Of a DNA stretch of 64,000 bases, positions 21,830 through 32,636 are shown in pieces. Within the stretch, counting starts at the first letter, position 1. Every line of letters begins with the position of its first letter. The notes under the pieces were generated by a model that was not told the origin of the DNA, searched no databases, and was given only the letters and a program-made list of their open reading frames with translations. The stretch lies in the NCBI GenBank assembly GCA_948146395.1, contig OX411557.1:38519689-38583688 (forward strand), read 5' to 3'. Source of the stretch: Fragum whitleyi. Its lineage: Eukaryota > Mollusca > Bivalvia > Cardiida > Cardiidae. A program made the translations under genes and the position numbers.

Positions 21830-22715
21830 CCCAGATGCTCCGTCCTACTTGCGAGAAGGGTAAAGCCATCTTAATCTACGGCGGACGAACAAAACGTCCC
21901 AACTACATCTTTCTTCAAGCTAAGGTTGCGACATTTTGCACGTGATCTGACCAAAATTAATTCGAGAAAATTGCTCCAAGTTGCAAAGCGGTCAAATTTA
22001 GTATGGAGTAAATTGTTTTTTGGTTGACGTTTACCAGTGTTACCGCGTAAGGAAAATCCAGTCAGATGTTAATAGCTTTTCATAAAAGCAGTTCTCACTA
22101 AGGTTCAATATACTCTTTTTCAAGAATTGTGTCCGTCTGACATTTGTGCATTTAGAAAATGGCGTAAAACAAGGATTCTACATAACTTGTTGATACCGCA
22201 AAGACATTTTTAAAATGCGAAATCATATACAATTCTGTGATCGGGCGAAGGTTTGGCTTGTGTAGATCTATATTTTCGGCCGATCTAGTAATTTGCTCTT
22301 TGTTTCCCCATGGTCTATGAGAGATCACTCATGAAAACTTGGTGAATGGAATTTCTGAAATGGTAGCCTCCCTTGATACTACTTAAGATTTGTGCAATGG
22401 GTTTTTTACATTTCTTTTCAACACGCGACAATAAATCTTGAGACGAATGTGTGCAATTTTTGTACATGTTTATATAAACACTTACCCTTAGTTTTACATT
22501 TGAGAATGAAAATTGCAGAATAGTTAATCTATATCATTCAAGCAAATAAAAACAGAATTGTAATTGTGACAACGGAGAATCGATTAGCGTTACAAAATCA
22601 GAATAATACCTAGATAATCTAACTGTCTTTTCTTTCATTTTATTCACAATGGAATCAGACAATTACATTGTCTTGTTTGACGATTGACGATGTTTGATGA
22701 AAAACGAATAAGTCC
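21830..22715. other. Unassigned stretch
   Basis: No repeat or exon is recognised. The 65-codon frame at 21748-21945 starts inside the MITE and is a chance frame. Confidence 0.4.
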
Positions 22716-22717
22716 AT

Positions 22718-22721
22718 CTCC

Positions 22722-22774
<53 letters not shown>

Positions 22775-22796
22775 ACACTCTCTCTCTCTCATTTAC

Positions 22797-22877
<81 letters not shown>

Positions 22878-22890
22878 CTCTCCTCTCTCC
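22718..22890. repeat. Long CT microsatellite preceded by poly-C
   Basis: There are about 11 C followed by roughly 160 bp of (CT)n with a few CA and TT interruptions. The open frame of SLSLSL repeats across it is an artefact. Confidence 0.97.
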
Positions 22891-23264
22891 AAATACCAAT
22901 TCTTTCCTGCAATGTAATATTTCAGAACTATTTGGACTTGCAAAAGAGTTTAGGATTTGGGTCGAATCAATTTCCTTTTATCCTAATTTTGCAAGTACAA
23001 TTCCTCTTTTCGCAACGAATGGAAGAATCACTATAGTTCGCTACAAAAATGTCCACAATCAGTACTTTCAGCGCTTTGATTTATTCTTGTAAGATACTAG
23101 CGACTTCGTTGGAGTTTATTTCACTATTCAAAAGTTAGGGTGTCCAGTTTCTATTGAAAATCAAATCAAAATATTTATATTTGTAAACGCCAGGTGGATG
23201 TAAACATTTGACATTATTAACTGTGTTACGTCAATCAAAAAGGGTACTACTAGCGCGTGAAATG

Positions 23265-23405
23265 TTGACTCTGCTCTGCGTTTAGGATGACAAAATAGTG
23301 CAAACTGTTTGCAATTTATACCCTGCTTTACGCGCCATTCACGTCCATAGCAAGATATGATTTGCGAACGATTTGCATCGTTTTGTCATCCTTCAAATGG
23401 GGCTG
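23265..23405. mobile_element. CCTGCG-hairpin MITE, decayed
   Basis: CTCTGCGTTTAGGATGACAA, GTGCAAACTGTTTGCAATTT, then a decayed apex (TACGCGCCATTCACGTCCAT) and GATTTGCATCGTTTTGTCAT. Both arms are recognisable. Confidence 0.8.
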
Positions 23406-24250
23406 GTCAATGTGTCCAGACTAAGCAATCTAAAGGCATACATTTGAAATTAGTATGACCTTAATGAGACTGGTAGACGTCTCTTAAATAGAGGTACATC
23501 ATGGCAAATATATAATATAAAGGCATGTGTAGTTTCCAAAAGCCTGTGGCCTGGTGTACTAAACATCTTACGAAATTGTTTTGCGTAAGTCAAAATTTGA
23601 AGTTGCTTTTACTGTAGTAACTAAACATAGAAGTTTGTCATGCATCATCTCATAAGAATCGTCTGCTACTGATGCGTGACAGAACCGAACAATGCATAAT
23701 AACACCAGGTTTGTGATTTGACTCACGTTTTTTTTTTTCTTAAGAAGATTAGTCAAACGGGCCCACTGTTTCTTTGCAGAGAATTTAACCAATTTTCAGT
23801 TCTGAATGGTTCAACTGTGTTATATCTTGTTAATAAAACTTTTAAAAACAAGACCAGAATCCCATGCTAATCCTTGATTAAAAATAGCTATTCTCCTTCG
23901 TGCTGTATTAACTGTTTTCGTAATCATTATAATAAGCGTTTTCGATCTTTTGTCAGGTGTAGTAATTATTCAAACCGTAAAAAGGTCAATTTAATTTTCG
24001 TTTCGAATCGTTTGTTCCTATGATTTAAATTTTAAATTTTTAATTGTGATGTTAATTTAGTTTAGGTAATTTGATAAAATGTCTTTCTTGGAAATAAAAA
24101 AGCGTCTTCTTATTTTCATTTAAGACTTATCCCCCGACAACTCCCCCTAACAGAGGGGTCTGTAGAAACACTGCAGAATATACGATGAAACGAAAGATAG
24201 TACTGCGCAAGATTTCATTTGGGTAAGTTCATTTTATACTTGTATTTTCA
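23406..24250. other. Unassigned stretch
   Basis: I see nothing recognisable apart from a T-run near 23731. The minus-strand 74-codon frame at 23568-23792 has no known motif. Confidence 0.4.
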
Positions 24251-24253
24251 TTC

Positions 24254-24388
24254 AGCCCTGTGTTCAGGATGTAAAAACGTTTCGCGAGCGCTTTAAGATG
24301 ATACCCCGCTTTGCACGTGCACATACGTGCAAAGCGAGGTATCATTTCGAAAGCGCTTCGCTAACGTTTTCATCCTGAAGGCAGGACA
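24254..24388. mobile_element. CCTGCG-hairpin MITE, CGAGCGCTTT subtype
   Basis: CCCTGTGTTCAGGATGTAAA, CGTTTCGCGAGCGCTTTAAG, ATGATACCCCGCTTTGCACG and the reverse arm ending CATCCTGAAGGCAGG. The ends and apex match the main family, but the inner arm differs (AGCGCTTT in place of AAACTGTTTGC). Same subtype at 30842 and 32415. Confidence 0.88.
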
Positions 24389-24734
24389 GGCCAAGATTAT
24401 GCGTCTAAGATATATAAGTCCCCTTTTTGATTATTTACTTTTTCCCCGAACTACCGCCTAGGAGAGATGACACAATCCCGTAAAATCACTGCGGGACATG
24501 GGGTAATTACTGGAGAAATGTCGGATATACCGATCATTAATTATTATTAAGAATGTCTGGTGTCTTGGACTTATGAAAAACGTATCATCAATAAAGCAAG
24601 GATACTTAGTTTGTTCGTTATTTGTCACCAAGTTTCATTAATTTTACCCCCCTCCCCCTCCAGAATGCCTGATATTCTTACTGCGTGGACAGATGTACGG
24701 TAGACATAGAAATATGGAATGAGTTGTCCTTGAA

Positions 24735-24870
24735 AACCGAATTTATTAAACGAGTCATCTATTAACAGATAAAAACGAGACTCTGTCGAGTTTTTATCTG
24801 TTGTAGATGACAAGTTTAATTAATTCGGTATTTAATGAGCACAAATTTGATATTCTCTATGGGTCCATAA
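24735..24870. mobile_element. GAATTTATTAAAC hairpin MITE, short copy
   Basis: CCGAATTTATTAAACGAGTC, AACAGATAAAAACGAG and CGAGTTTTTATCTGTTGTAG, then GATATTCTCTATGG. This is the hairpin core of the 53150-53427 element. The 62-codon minus-strand frame is made by it. Confidence 0.8.
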
Positions 24871-25045
24871 TATGACTATACTTTATTGTGATAAAAAAGG
24901 GGAAATTACGATACATATCGATTCAAGTTATTCAACGAAACACAATAACGCAGTTTGCGAAATGACGTTTGAAAATCCATTATGACGTTCTTCAAAGACA
25001 AAATTTTCAATGTTAAACACATTCTAAAGTTATGCTACACAGGTT

Positions 25046-25212
25046 TAAGGTAATGGAACCGTAATAGTTCCGCAACATTTTGGACCTTATGAACTTTAAC
25101 AATGTTGACCGAGGTTTCCTAATGAAAATCATTAGGAAACCTCTGTTAACACTGTTAAAGTTCATTACCTTCAAAACATTGCAGAACTATTAACGGGTCT
25201 ACTACCTTAAGT
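25046..25212. mobile_element. AAGGTAGTGG hairpin MITE
   Basis: TTAAGGTAATGGAACCGTAA at the left and GGGTCTACTACCTTAA at the right. Centre CCGAGGTTTCCTAATGAAAA with ATTAGGAAACCTCTG. About 167 bp, full length. Confidence 0.9.
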
Positions 25213-25668
25213 CAAGTCTTCAAAAATAAACTTTTTTTCTACAATTTGATTTTCCTTTTTCTAGTTTTTTTTTTATCAATTTTATAATATCATGTCATAT
25301 TTCATTTTTTTCTTGTTCATTGTTATCAGTATTTTAATATAGACCTTTGAGTATGACATAAATATAGTAAAGTTATGCAATATCACGAATAGATGTGCCA
25401 CATTCTATTATATGATCGTGAGAATCTTTTCCATGAAAAATTTATATACTTTTAATGGTGCAATAAACAGATATAAAACCTTCAGATTTTTGTCATAAGA
25501 AGAAATATATTCTGTATTTATATCAATTTAGAAATTTATTCAGTCTTTCTTGCTTCATCAACCATTTCATTTAGCGGCAAGTATCAGAATTTGTTTCTAG
25601 TAGAAGCAAAATAGCTAAAATGTAACAATTCTACTTTGCAATTTATCGTCTCTGAACCCTATTTTGTT
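25213..25668. other. Unassigned AT-rich stretch
   Basis: It is T-rich at 25230-25320. No exon or repeat is recognised. Confidence 0.4.
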
Positions 25669-25712
25669 GTAATTCGTTAAAATCGTCTCGGTGAGACGAT
25701 TTTAGCGAATTC
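25669..25712. repeat. Short hairpin
   Basis: AATTCGTTAAAATCGTCTC and GAGACGATTTTAGCGAATT pair around GGT, with one mismatch. It is an isolated palindrome. Confidence 0.8.
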
Positions 25713-25814
25713 GAACATCACATGATTCGATCAGAATTATTCTTCGTGAAATACATACAGAATCAACATTATCCTTCTTATTATTAGACAAGAATATGCA
25801 ATTTCTGCAGTGCG

Positions 25815-25960
25815 TTAAGTGCGTTTTGGAAAGGGTCGAAGCTTTTCGCACTTTGCCGATTTTCTGATCTAGGTAGATCATTCTACCTTCCTGTAAAAGA
25901 TTTTTTAAGTCCCGCCACCGGTTGATCTCTTCTGGAACCTATCTCTTTTCCATTTTTTTT
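25815..25960. mobile_element. GACCCGTCACG-family fragment
   Basis: GGGTCGAAGCTTTTCGCACT, CTGATCTAGGTAGATCATTC and CCACCGGTTGATCTCTTCTG match the interior of the elements at 32795 and 35469. The ends are missing. Confidence 0.5.
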
Positions 25961-26127
25961 AAATCTTTGTGATTTATTGCATAAGAACGTTATCGAAGTA
26001 TTATTTGGCTAATTTCGCCTGAGACTCTGTGCATATTCCGTATATCTTCGGAAGATCTCCGAGTTCTAATTCCATGAACCGTTAGTAACACATTTATAAA
26101 TACGCAATTAAACCATCGAGGGAGTGC

Positions 26128-26205
26128 AAGAAAGAATAGCTCAGTCGGTTAAGGGATATCGCTCTCAATCACATGTCTATGAGTTCAAGTCTCCGAGGTT
26201 CTTGA
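26128..26205 (+). repeat. tRNA-like relic
   Basis: AATAGCTCAGTCGGTTAAGG resembles an A-box and GAGTTCAAGTCTCC a B-box, 40 bp apart. The stems do not pair well, so it is a SINE head or tRNA pseudogene, not a gene. Confidence 0.5.
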
Positions 26206-26209
26206 GTTT

Positions 26210-27185
26210 TTATGTTTTGTTTTGTTATGTTTTTTATTTATTTTTTGTTCATATTTTCTTCGCCCTTATTTCAAGTTAACACAAAGGATTTTTTATTATT
26301 AAACGACCACTTTTTGTAGTTCGAATTGCGACATCTAGGATTCAAAGACTCTTTTATTGTTGTATAAAAGTGAATTATACACTGCACTTATTTGTCTTAA
26401 ACCGCGAGTAAACGATGTTTCCCATTTTTCAGAAAACAGCAAAATTTTCCAATAAGCCTAGTTTTCGAGCCTGTTCCAAAACAGGGAAAGATACCGTTGC
26501 CAAAGTTGCCACAGAGCCACCTTTGCTGTTGTTATTTTTTATAAAAGTAAACTTAATATATTAAAAAAAATGTCTTCAAAATTACCAGAAAGAGGATAAA
26601 ACCCAATACATGTACACTCTCAGTCTAAGAAAAAACGGACGTGATTGTAAGACAGAAAAAAATAGAAAAGTTGAGGCAGAAAAATTAACCAACCATTACT
26701 CGGTTTGAACTTTGGTTCTTTTATCAGAGGCGGATGTCTTAACCTCTACACCACAGATCTAAGTATTATACATTTCCCCAGTAAACAGTTAAATCTTAAT
26801 GCTAATTGGCGGAATTCGTCGATCATCGGTGATTGTCCGATATCAATCACGGAAAACAAACAGAGTCTCAGGCGAAATTAGTCAAGGAATAACATTACAT
26901 GGGATATCGAAAACAAAAAAGTGTCAAAGAAGGAAACGCTAACTTTTCCAGTCAAAATCCATACCTGCACGAAATATTGATGAAAGTTGTCACATGATTA
27001 AGTTAACATGCTGTAGTATTTACATCATGAGTAAGGACGTTTGATATCCCATCGACGACAAGGCGTGCCAGACCACATATATGAAATATATGTGGGTCAT
27101 GCATTATATGATATACGAGTATTTACGAATGGCCATGTTTCCGTCTCTTTATTAGAGGATTGTAAGTTCCAAGTTTATATTCGAT
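26210..27185. other. Mostly unassigned, with one minus-strand tRNA-like relic
   Basis: At 26692-26762 the reverse strand reads GATCTGTGGTGTAGAGGTTA then AAGTTCAAACCGAG, an A-box/B-box pair of a degenerate tRNA-derived sequence. Near 27072-27095 there is a small palindrome, CCACATATATGAAATATATGTGG. I see no exon. Confidence 0.45.
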
Positions 27186-27189
27186 CGGT

Positions 27190-27440
27190 CTCCTCGTCGT
27201 CGGACTATCAATCTTAAGGTCTCTGGTTCCATCCCCGACAACGGCCCTCTTCCGTTCCGGCTATTTGTCGCCCACCAATCGGTTTGATAATCGTAGACCT
27301 ATGTGGGATAACATCTTGGGGCTAGGAAAGGATGTAGTGGTAGTACTGGTGCTATAAATACCAGGAACATATTGTAGGGTGCTCAAGCTGCCGAGATATA
27401 ACTGAAAGATTTTAAAAAGTGGCGTAAAACCCAGCGTTTA
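27190..27440 (+). mobile_element. tRNA-derived SINE, decayed but near full length
   Basis: The head is degenerate (GGACTATCAATCTTAAGGTC, GGTTCCATCCCCGACAACGG). The core has CCCACCAATCGGTTTGATAA, GTAGACCTATGTGGGATAAC and GGCTAGGAAAGGATGTAGTG. The tail is GATATAACTGAAAG and GTGGCGTAAAACCCAG. Confidence 0.8.
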
Positions 27441-27990
27441 AATAAAATTTGTTCGGCTGATTGGAAATGAGCTACTGAGATGATATTTGTTTAACGTTTG
27501 GATCAAATGAAGTCATTAAGCCTAGGAAAATCGCCTATCCACGAACTTGTGATGTATATGATCATCTATTGTCAGAAGTCTAAACGATAAAGGGTAAAAA
27601 CACAGTTGACTAAGTCATAAAATAAATATTGACGTTTTAACAGTATCTGAATATTCATGCACTTGAACTACGTATTTGTAATGTAGATTTTAAACAAGCT
27701 TTTAACATTTTAAATGGACAAAATTATCTGCAGAAAGAAGAATTGTGACCTTGGTCTTTATGGTCTGGCACTCTTTAGGTACAAATTTCAGTGGACTTTT
27801 ACGATCAAGTACCAAAAAAATATGTCCCTATAAGGGCACGTTTTTATCTGACGTGTCTTATAAAGGCACGTAAGCTACGAGACAAAATAAAACATGGTCT
27901 AATTCAACGTGTTTCACTGTCATTAACATTATTTTTGTTTGGTCTTTCTTTCATTTAATAACATATACTGAAAACACCTTGTCGATTGGT

Positions 27991-28045
27991 GACCAAAACA
28001 TCGTAACTGCAGCTTGAATAAAGCTGTAGTTACGATGTTTTGGTC
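27991..28045. repeat. GACCAAAACATCG hairpin
   Basis: GACCAAAACATCGTAACTGC and AGCTT pair with AAGCTGTAGTTACGATGTTTTGGTC; one mismatch. Relatives are at 49998-50053 and, as one arm, at 38553-38593; 32041-32112 is a looser relative. This is a small palindromic family. Confidence 0.85.
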
Positions 28046-28177
28046 GCCCGTCAACAATATGTGGTGCCATTCTTCAAAGTCATAGGTTTATTAAATTTTA
28101 TAGTCAATTTGCAACTGAGTTCAGACCGTCATATATCTAAATTAAATGTGAAATTAAGATGTATCATGCCCATTACT

Positions 28178-28403
28178 TAACCCTTTCCTGTTTTACAAAA
28201 TTTTGGACCTGTCCAAATTCAAAGGTTTTGCAGACGAAAATTAAAAGTGGATTTAATTTGAAAATTAACCATTCAGTAGGGTAGAAAATAGTGTGGAAAA
28301 AGAAGAAATTGCTTGTCAGAAGCAATTTCTTCTTTTTTCACAATGTTTTCTCAATCATAAAATCACAGGCACGTAAAAAGCAGGGATTAAACAGCAAAGG
28401 GTT
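28178..28403. mobile_element. TTAA-flanked piggyBac-like MITE
   Basis: The left end is TTAACCCTTTCCTGTTTTAC and the right end GGGATTAAACAGCAAAGGGTTAA. An internal hairpin GAAGAAATTGCTTG/CAGAAGCAATTTCTTC lies at 28300-28336. The TTAA target and CCCTTT ends match the piggyBac pattern. Relatives at 30232 and 58540. Confidence 0.8.
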
Positions 28404-28635
28404 AATTAAAGGATTCTGTTTTAATTATATCTATAAATACAAAATATTAATTACTAATACCGCATTTTTTAAATTTTCTGTATAAATCTAATAGTATCTT
28501 CACCTGGTTTCTCCTTTATTTGGCGGATCGATTTTGGTTTAAACCTATCAATTTCACATCGATTGGCAAACACGTTCTAACTACTTAGATAAATCCCTCT
28601 CGATTCTGCTTCCTGGTAAATTCATCCGTCCTCGC
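28404..28635. other. Unassigned stretch
   Basis: I see nothing recognisable between the MITE and the palindrome region. Confidence 0.4.
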
Positions 28636-28659
28636 GCCAAATGTGTGAGCCAATGAAAG

Positions 28660-28715
28660 AACCAAGATCAATTGTCGCTCCCGGGAATCGAACTCGAGAC
28701 CTCTTTGTCAGGAGG
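28660..28715 (-). repeat. tRNA-like 3' half (SINE head relic)
   Basis: In reverse it reads GACAAAGAGGTCTCGAGTTC then GATTCCCGGGAGCGACAAT, a B-box (GAGTTCGATTCCC) with acceptor-like end. The 5' half is interrupted by the palindrome that follows. Confidence 0.5.
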
Positions 28716-28719
28716 CCTC

Positions 28720-28796
28720 AATATTCAACGACTCAATAGTCGTGAGGGATCTAGAGACGCTCTAGATCCCTCACGACTATTGAGTCGTTGAATATT
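28720..28796. repeat. Perfect 77-bp palindrome (36-bp arms, 5-nt loop)
   Basis: The left arm AATATTCAACGACTCAATAG through GGATCTAGA is the exact reverse complement of 28761-28796; the loop is GACGC. It begins inside what looks like a reverse-strand tRNA-like sequence, so one arm may be part of the SINE head and the other its inverted duplicate. Confidence 0.95.
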
Positions 28797-28952
28797 TAGT
28801 TTCACTAATCATATAATATATACTATTTTTATACAAGTACCTACAAACAGGAAATGCTTTTACTGTGCGTTGGCGGTATTTTAAGATGTTATGATGGCCA
28901 TTGATGATTAAATTATCTATATTGTCTATAATTAGTCAGAAACATCGTTATT

Positions 28953-29268
28953 ATACCCCCCCCCCCCTTTTCGAAGAAGAGGGGGTATATTGTTATGAAC
29001 CTGTCGGTGGGTCCATCGGTCGGTCTATCCGTAAATTGTTTTTGTTCGGAGCATAACTCAAAACTCAACAATTAAGCAAACTAGAGCCATGAAATTCTAC
29101 CGGTGTAGTGATCGCATGATATTTTATGAGTTATTGCCCTTTGTTAATTTTAAATCTTGTTCATACTTAACGTTTTTCTCGGAGCACAAGAGAAATTGAC
29201 AATTAAAATGCCATTGATCTGCTCTCAGGGGGAGGGGGGCATGGATGTTTTACAAACATCTTTTGCTG
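28953..29268 (+). mobile_element. TATACCCCC-start element, copy 2
   Basis: TTATACCCCCCCCC is followed by TTTTCGAAGAAGAGGGGGTA, GTCGGTGGGTCCATCGGTCG and finally GGATGTTTTACAAACATCTT. The terminal CTCTTG has changed to TCTTTTG. It is related to 6223-6540. Confidence 0.78.
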
Positions 29269-29442
29269 TACCTTCATTCTACATACTTTCTTTGGGGGCG
29301 TTTACAGAATCAAAGCTCGACAAATGGCAACATGCTAAAATTAATCGTATCGAGGCCTATCATAATGTCAGTAATATTGTGTCCAATATTGTGTCCAATG
29401 CTGTTATGTAGAACGTCAGTTAGCGAATATTTTGTTGACCTG

Positions 29443-29578
29443 TCCTACCTTCAGGTTGACAAAAGGTTCAAACCGTTTTCCATTTATACCCCGCTTTGCA
29501 CGCAAGTGCACTTGCAAAACGGGGTACAATTTGCAAACAGTTAGCACCGTTTTTTTTTTCATCCTGAAAGCAGGGCAC
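29443..29578. mobile_element. CCTGCG-hairpin MITE
   Basis: The ends are degenerate on the left (CCTACCTTCAGGTTGAC) and good on the right (CATCCTGAAAGCAGGG). The apex is CCCCGCTTTGCACGCAAGTG. It is directly followed by another copy. Overlapping 64-99 codon frames here are artefacts of the palindromes. Confidence 0.88.
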
Positions 29579-29587
29579 AACGCTAGC

Positions 29588-29716
29588 CCTGCGTTCAGGA
29601 TCACCCAACGGTGCAAACAGTTTTCCAATTGTACCCCTCTTTGCATGCACACTTGCGTGCAAAGCGGAGTATAAATAAAAAACTATTCTCGCCGTTTTGT
29701 GATCCTGAACGCAGGG
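29588..29716. mobile_element. CCTGCG-hairpin MITE, second in the cluster
   Basis: GCCCTGCGTTCAGGATCACC at the left and GTGATCCTGAACGCAGGG at the right, apex TTGCATGCACACTTGCGTGC. The flanks show TAG on both sides (GCTAG|CCCTG, CAGGG|TAGGT), a possible 3-bp duplication. Confidence 0.88.
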
Positions 29717-29812
29717 TAGGTTCTAGGATTTTGCCAATTCTATCCTGTGTTGCACGCAAGTGCACGTACTAATTTGGTTATGATTTTCAAATCGTTTGTC
29801 ATCCTGATTCCG
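29717..29812. mobile_element. CCTGCG-hairpin MITE, decayed third copy
   Basis: TATCCTGTGTTGCACGCAAG, TGCACGTACTAATTTGGTTA and CGTTTGTCATCCTGATTCC remain. The left end was lost against the preceding copy. Confidence 0.65.
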
Positions 29813-29814
29813 AC

Positions 29815-30017
29815 TCTATGTCTTTCACCAACGGGTTGATAATCGTACACTTATGTGAGATAGCAGATGGAGGCTAGGAAAGAATGTGATGGTTTTACTG
29901 GTGAGAGAAATACCAGGAAACCATTGTTAGGTGCTCCAGCCGCCGCGATATAACTGCAAAAATGTTGAAAGCGGCGTAAAACTCCATTCAATCAACCAAT
30001 CAATCAATCAATTAGTC
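29815..30017 (+). mobile_element. tRNA-derived SINE, head lost
   Basis: CTTTCACCAACGGGTTGATA, GAGGCTAGGAAAGAATGTGA, GAAATACCAGGAAACCATTG, CAGCCGCCGCGATATAACTG and the tail GAAAGCGGCGTAAAACTCCA with TCAATCAA repeats. Confidence 0.9.
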
Positions 30018-30231
30018 ATCCTGAAAGCAGGACAGATTTGAGTCGCCCTCAGACGATTTATAATGATTTTTGACGTAAAGGGGTAAAATTTTGAGAGACG
30101 TAAAACGCGTTGAAGCGAGTCGCGCAGTAATTTTATGACTATTATTTATACAAGATTTTATTTTCTGATAACCTATTCGTTTCAAACCATCTTTTCTTTT
30201 CCGTATGTATCTTCTTCCTTTTATGTCTCTC

Positions 30232-30476
30232 TTTAACCCTTTCCCAGTTTTTCGAAATTTTAGACCGGTCCAATTTGAAAAGAAGTCGCTCGCAGACGAC
30301 ATTGAAAAGTAGGCCCTAGGTGCAATGTTCCGATGGAACTACCCTGTGTGGTAGAACATATTATGGGAAAAGAAGAAATTGCTTGAAACAAGTACTTTCT
30401 TCTTTTTCCGCAATATTTTATCAAGTATAAAATCAAAGAAGCATAAAATCTAGGAACTATACATTACAGGGTTTAA
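30232..30476. mobile_element. TTAA-flanked piggyBac-like MITE
   Basis: TTAACCCTTTCCCAGTTTTT at the left, ACATTACAGGGTTTAA at the right, internal hairpin GGAAAAGAAGAAATTGCTTG / TACTTTCTTCTTTTTCC. The shared GACCGGTCCAATTTGAAAAG motif links it to 28178 and 58540. Confidence 0.75.
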
Positions 30477-30841
30477 CCTCGTCAGATTACCTTGTTTAAA
30501 GAATTTTGTTTCGGAAAATGTAGCATAAAAGGGCAATGTTTCGTACCAAGGGCAATATCTTAGTTGAAACAATTGTTTCCATTTCATTACATTTAAAAAC
30601 TGTTCAATTGCTGAATAACTAACACTATTATCTTTTTTCGCGAAGATTGAGATTAGAAATAAGTTTAAGGGACACAGAAGTATTAATCTTTACAATAAGC
30701 CTTCGAATTACTAGACTTCAGCTCCTAAAATACGCGTACTTCAACCGTTTTGCCGTCTGGTCTGGTCGAACATATGACCAACTGATACCATCATGGGTAG
30801 CCTGAGTATAACTCGAATACGCTATTGTGACTTGTGATACC

Positions 30842-30976
30842 AGCCCTGCGTTCAGGATGAAAACGAGAGCGAAGCGCTTTCGAAATGATACCGCGCTTTG
30901 CACGTTTGTGCACGTGCAAAGCGGGGTATCATCTCAAAGCGCTCGCGAAACGCTTTTACATCCAGAACACAGGGCA
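30842..30976. mobile_element. CCTGCG-hairpin MITE, CGAGCGCTTT subtype
   Basis: AGCCCTGCGTTCAGGATGAA, GCGCTTTCGAAATGATACCG, apex GCACGTTTGTGCACGTGCAA, and the right arm CAAAGCGCTCGCGAAACGCT ending CCAGAACACAGGGC. Confidence 0.9.
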
Positions 30977-31540
30977 CTACATTTGTATACAATCGACTAG
31001 TCAAAAACGCGAATTCTGCTTATAGCTCCTTAGAAGCATATTGGTCAAAAACTCCGTGACATAACAAGATGTTTGGGTTAGGCCGAGTTCACATTTTTCC
31101 TTTTGTAAAAAGGTGCGAAATGTACACCGACAAATGGGCGTTTGTGTATTCTAAAATTGTGTATTAGGGACAAAGGATGACGTAATTGAACATTACATCG
31201 AAATCTTTTTTGATTTTGAATTTAATGTAGTAAATGTTCGAAAACGCAACTTTTTATTAAATGTTTTAATCGCAATATATGTCGATAAAACTTAAATTCT
31301 AACAAGCTCGCGACAAATGGTAGGAAAAGGAGAAACAAATGAGATGCTGAAAAAATTGTGTTATGAGTACTCCTTGGTATTGTCTTGACGCGGCAATTTC
31401 AATGAGTACTGACAACACAGGGCTTAATGAACACATAATAAATATTTAGACAATTAAATAAAAATACTCTTATTATGTCAGTGTCTTTTTCTCTAACCAT
31501 GCCTTATTGATTTTAACAATTGCTCCGGCACACGTTCTTA
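30977..31540. other. Unassigned stretch
   Basis: I recognise nothing here. Confidence 0.4.
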
Positions 31541-31544
31541 CCGA

Positions 31545-31680
31545 TATTTTTTCACCAATGTGACATACTCGTAGACCTAAATGGGGGAAAAAACAGCTTG
31601 TGGCTCGAAAAAGATGTCGTGGTAGTACTGAAGAGGGAAATACCAGAAATACGTGACTATGTGCTCCATAACTGAAAAAA
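31545..31680 (+). mobile_element. SINE relic
   Basis: TTTTCACCAATGTGACATAC, CGTAGACCTAAATGGGGGAA, GTGGTAGTACTGAAGAGGGA and AATACCAGAAATACGTGACT follow the SINE core order with many changes. The tail is missing. It accounts for the 122-codon minus-strand frame over 31473-31841. Confidence 0.65.
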
Positions 31681-32040
31681 GCACACACACGAACATGCAA
31701 ATACAAATTCAAACAAACAAATTTTATTAAACCGTATGCATTCCCTTTATATATATATAAATGAAGATATGTCAAGTTTTCGAGGTGTCGACTTATTACA
31801 ACGTAAGGGCAAAACAGTTTGCTATAATTGATAGCATACACAAAATTTGATATTAAATTTAATGTATATTCTTTTTCGTTAAAGGTTTAAATGTATACAA
31901 ATCTCGCCAGTTTACCGTTTGAGTGGATTTTTTCGTTATTAGTTGTCGCCGAGTTAATGGATATTCTATGGATGGCCACTCAAATGTAAGTGATTTTATT
32001 TCTTCATTTGTTTACTTTTAAATTTGTTACTAACATATCG

Positions 32041-32112
32041 TCGATTTTCTTCCAAAACCTCGTTACTTAAGATTATAAAAAGCTTTAGTTATGAGGTTTT
32101 GGAAGAAAAAAC
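32041..32112. repeat. Palindrome TTCTTCCAAAACCTC
   Basis: TTTTCTTCCAAAACCTCGTT and ACTTAAG pair imperfectly with CTTTAGTTATGAGGTTTTGGAAGAAAA. It may be a diverged relative of the GACCAAAACATCG hairpins. Confidence 0.75.
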
Positions 32113-32139
32113 CTCTATGTGGGGTAAAATGGGGGGGGG

Positions 32140-32262
32140 GGGGTGTTCCAGTCCAAACAGTTTGCCAATTATTCCCAGCTTTTCACGCAAGTGCACTTGC
32201 AAACCGAAATATAATTGACAAACTGTTTGCACCGTTTTGTCATCCTGAACGCAGGGCTAGGG
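32140..32262. mobile_element. CCTGCG-hairpin MITE, left end lost
   Basis: It lies directly after a run of G. CCAAACAGTTTGCCAATTAT, CACGCAAGTGCACTTGCAAA, CAAACTGTTTGCACCGTTTT and CATCCTGAACGCAGGG remain. Confidence 0.85.
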
Positions 32263-32414
32263 TACGTATTTTTGTCCTACCGATGGCTTTTGAACATTAA
32301 CAACAACAATCATGTTACATAGGTATTGATCGGTTGGTGTTACGTGATTTTGTCCTAAAAATGTGGTACGTCATCGGTAAGACAAAAAAAGCGATTTAAA
32401 TGTTTTGACGAAAC

Positions 32415-32549
32415 TGGCCCCTACCTTGCATTCAGGATAAAAACGTTTTCGAAATGATACCTCGCTTTGCACGTACATGCACGTGCAAAGCGGGGTATCA
32501 TCTCAAAACGTTCGCAAAATGTTTTTTTTTCATTTCCTGAATGCAGGGA
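32415..32549. mobile_element. CCTGCG-hairpin MITE, CGAGCGCTTT subtype, diverged
   Basis: CCTTGCATTCAGGATAAAAA, CGTTTTCGAAATGATACCTC, apex CACGTACATGCACGTGCAAA, right end TTCCTGAATGCAGGG. Confidence 0.85.
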
Positions 32550-32636
32550 TGGTTTTTTCGAGGAACAAGCAAAATGAAAAAGTTAGAATTATTTGACAGA
32601 GATTGATCGTCCTGCCACGGACCCTATTTAGAGTCC

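Noticed and set aside
22684..22917. Open frame of Ser-Leu repeats
   Set aside because: It is the translation of a CT microsatellite.
29157..29674. Several overlapping open frames on both strands
   Set aside because: They come from palindromic MITEs and a TATACCCC-type element; strand-symmetric frames are expected there.
31473..31841. 122-codon minus-strand frame as a gene
   Set aside because: It overlaps a SINE relic and low-complexity sequence, and no protein motif is visible.
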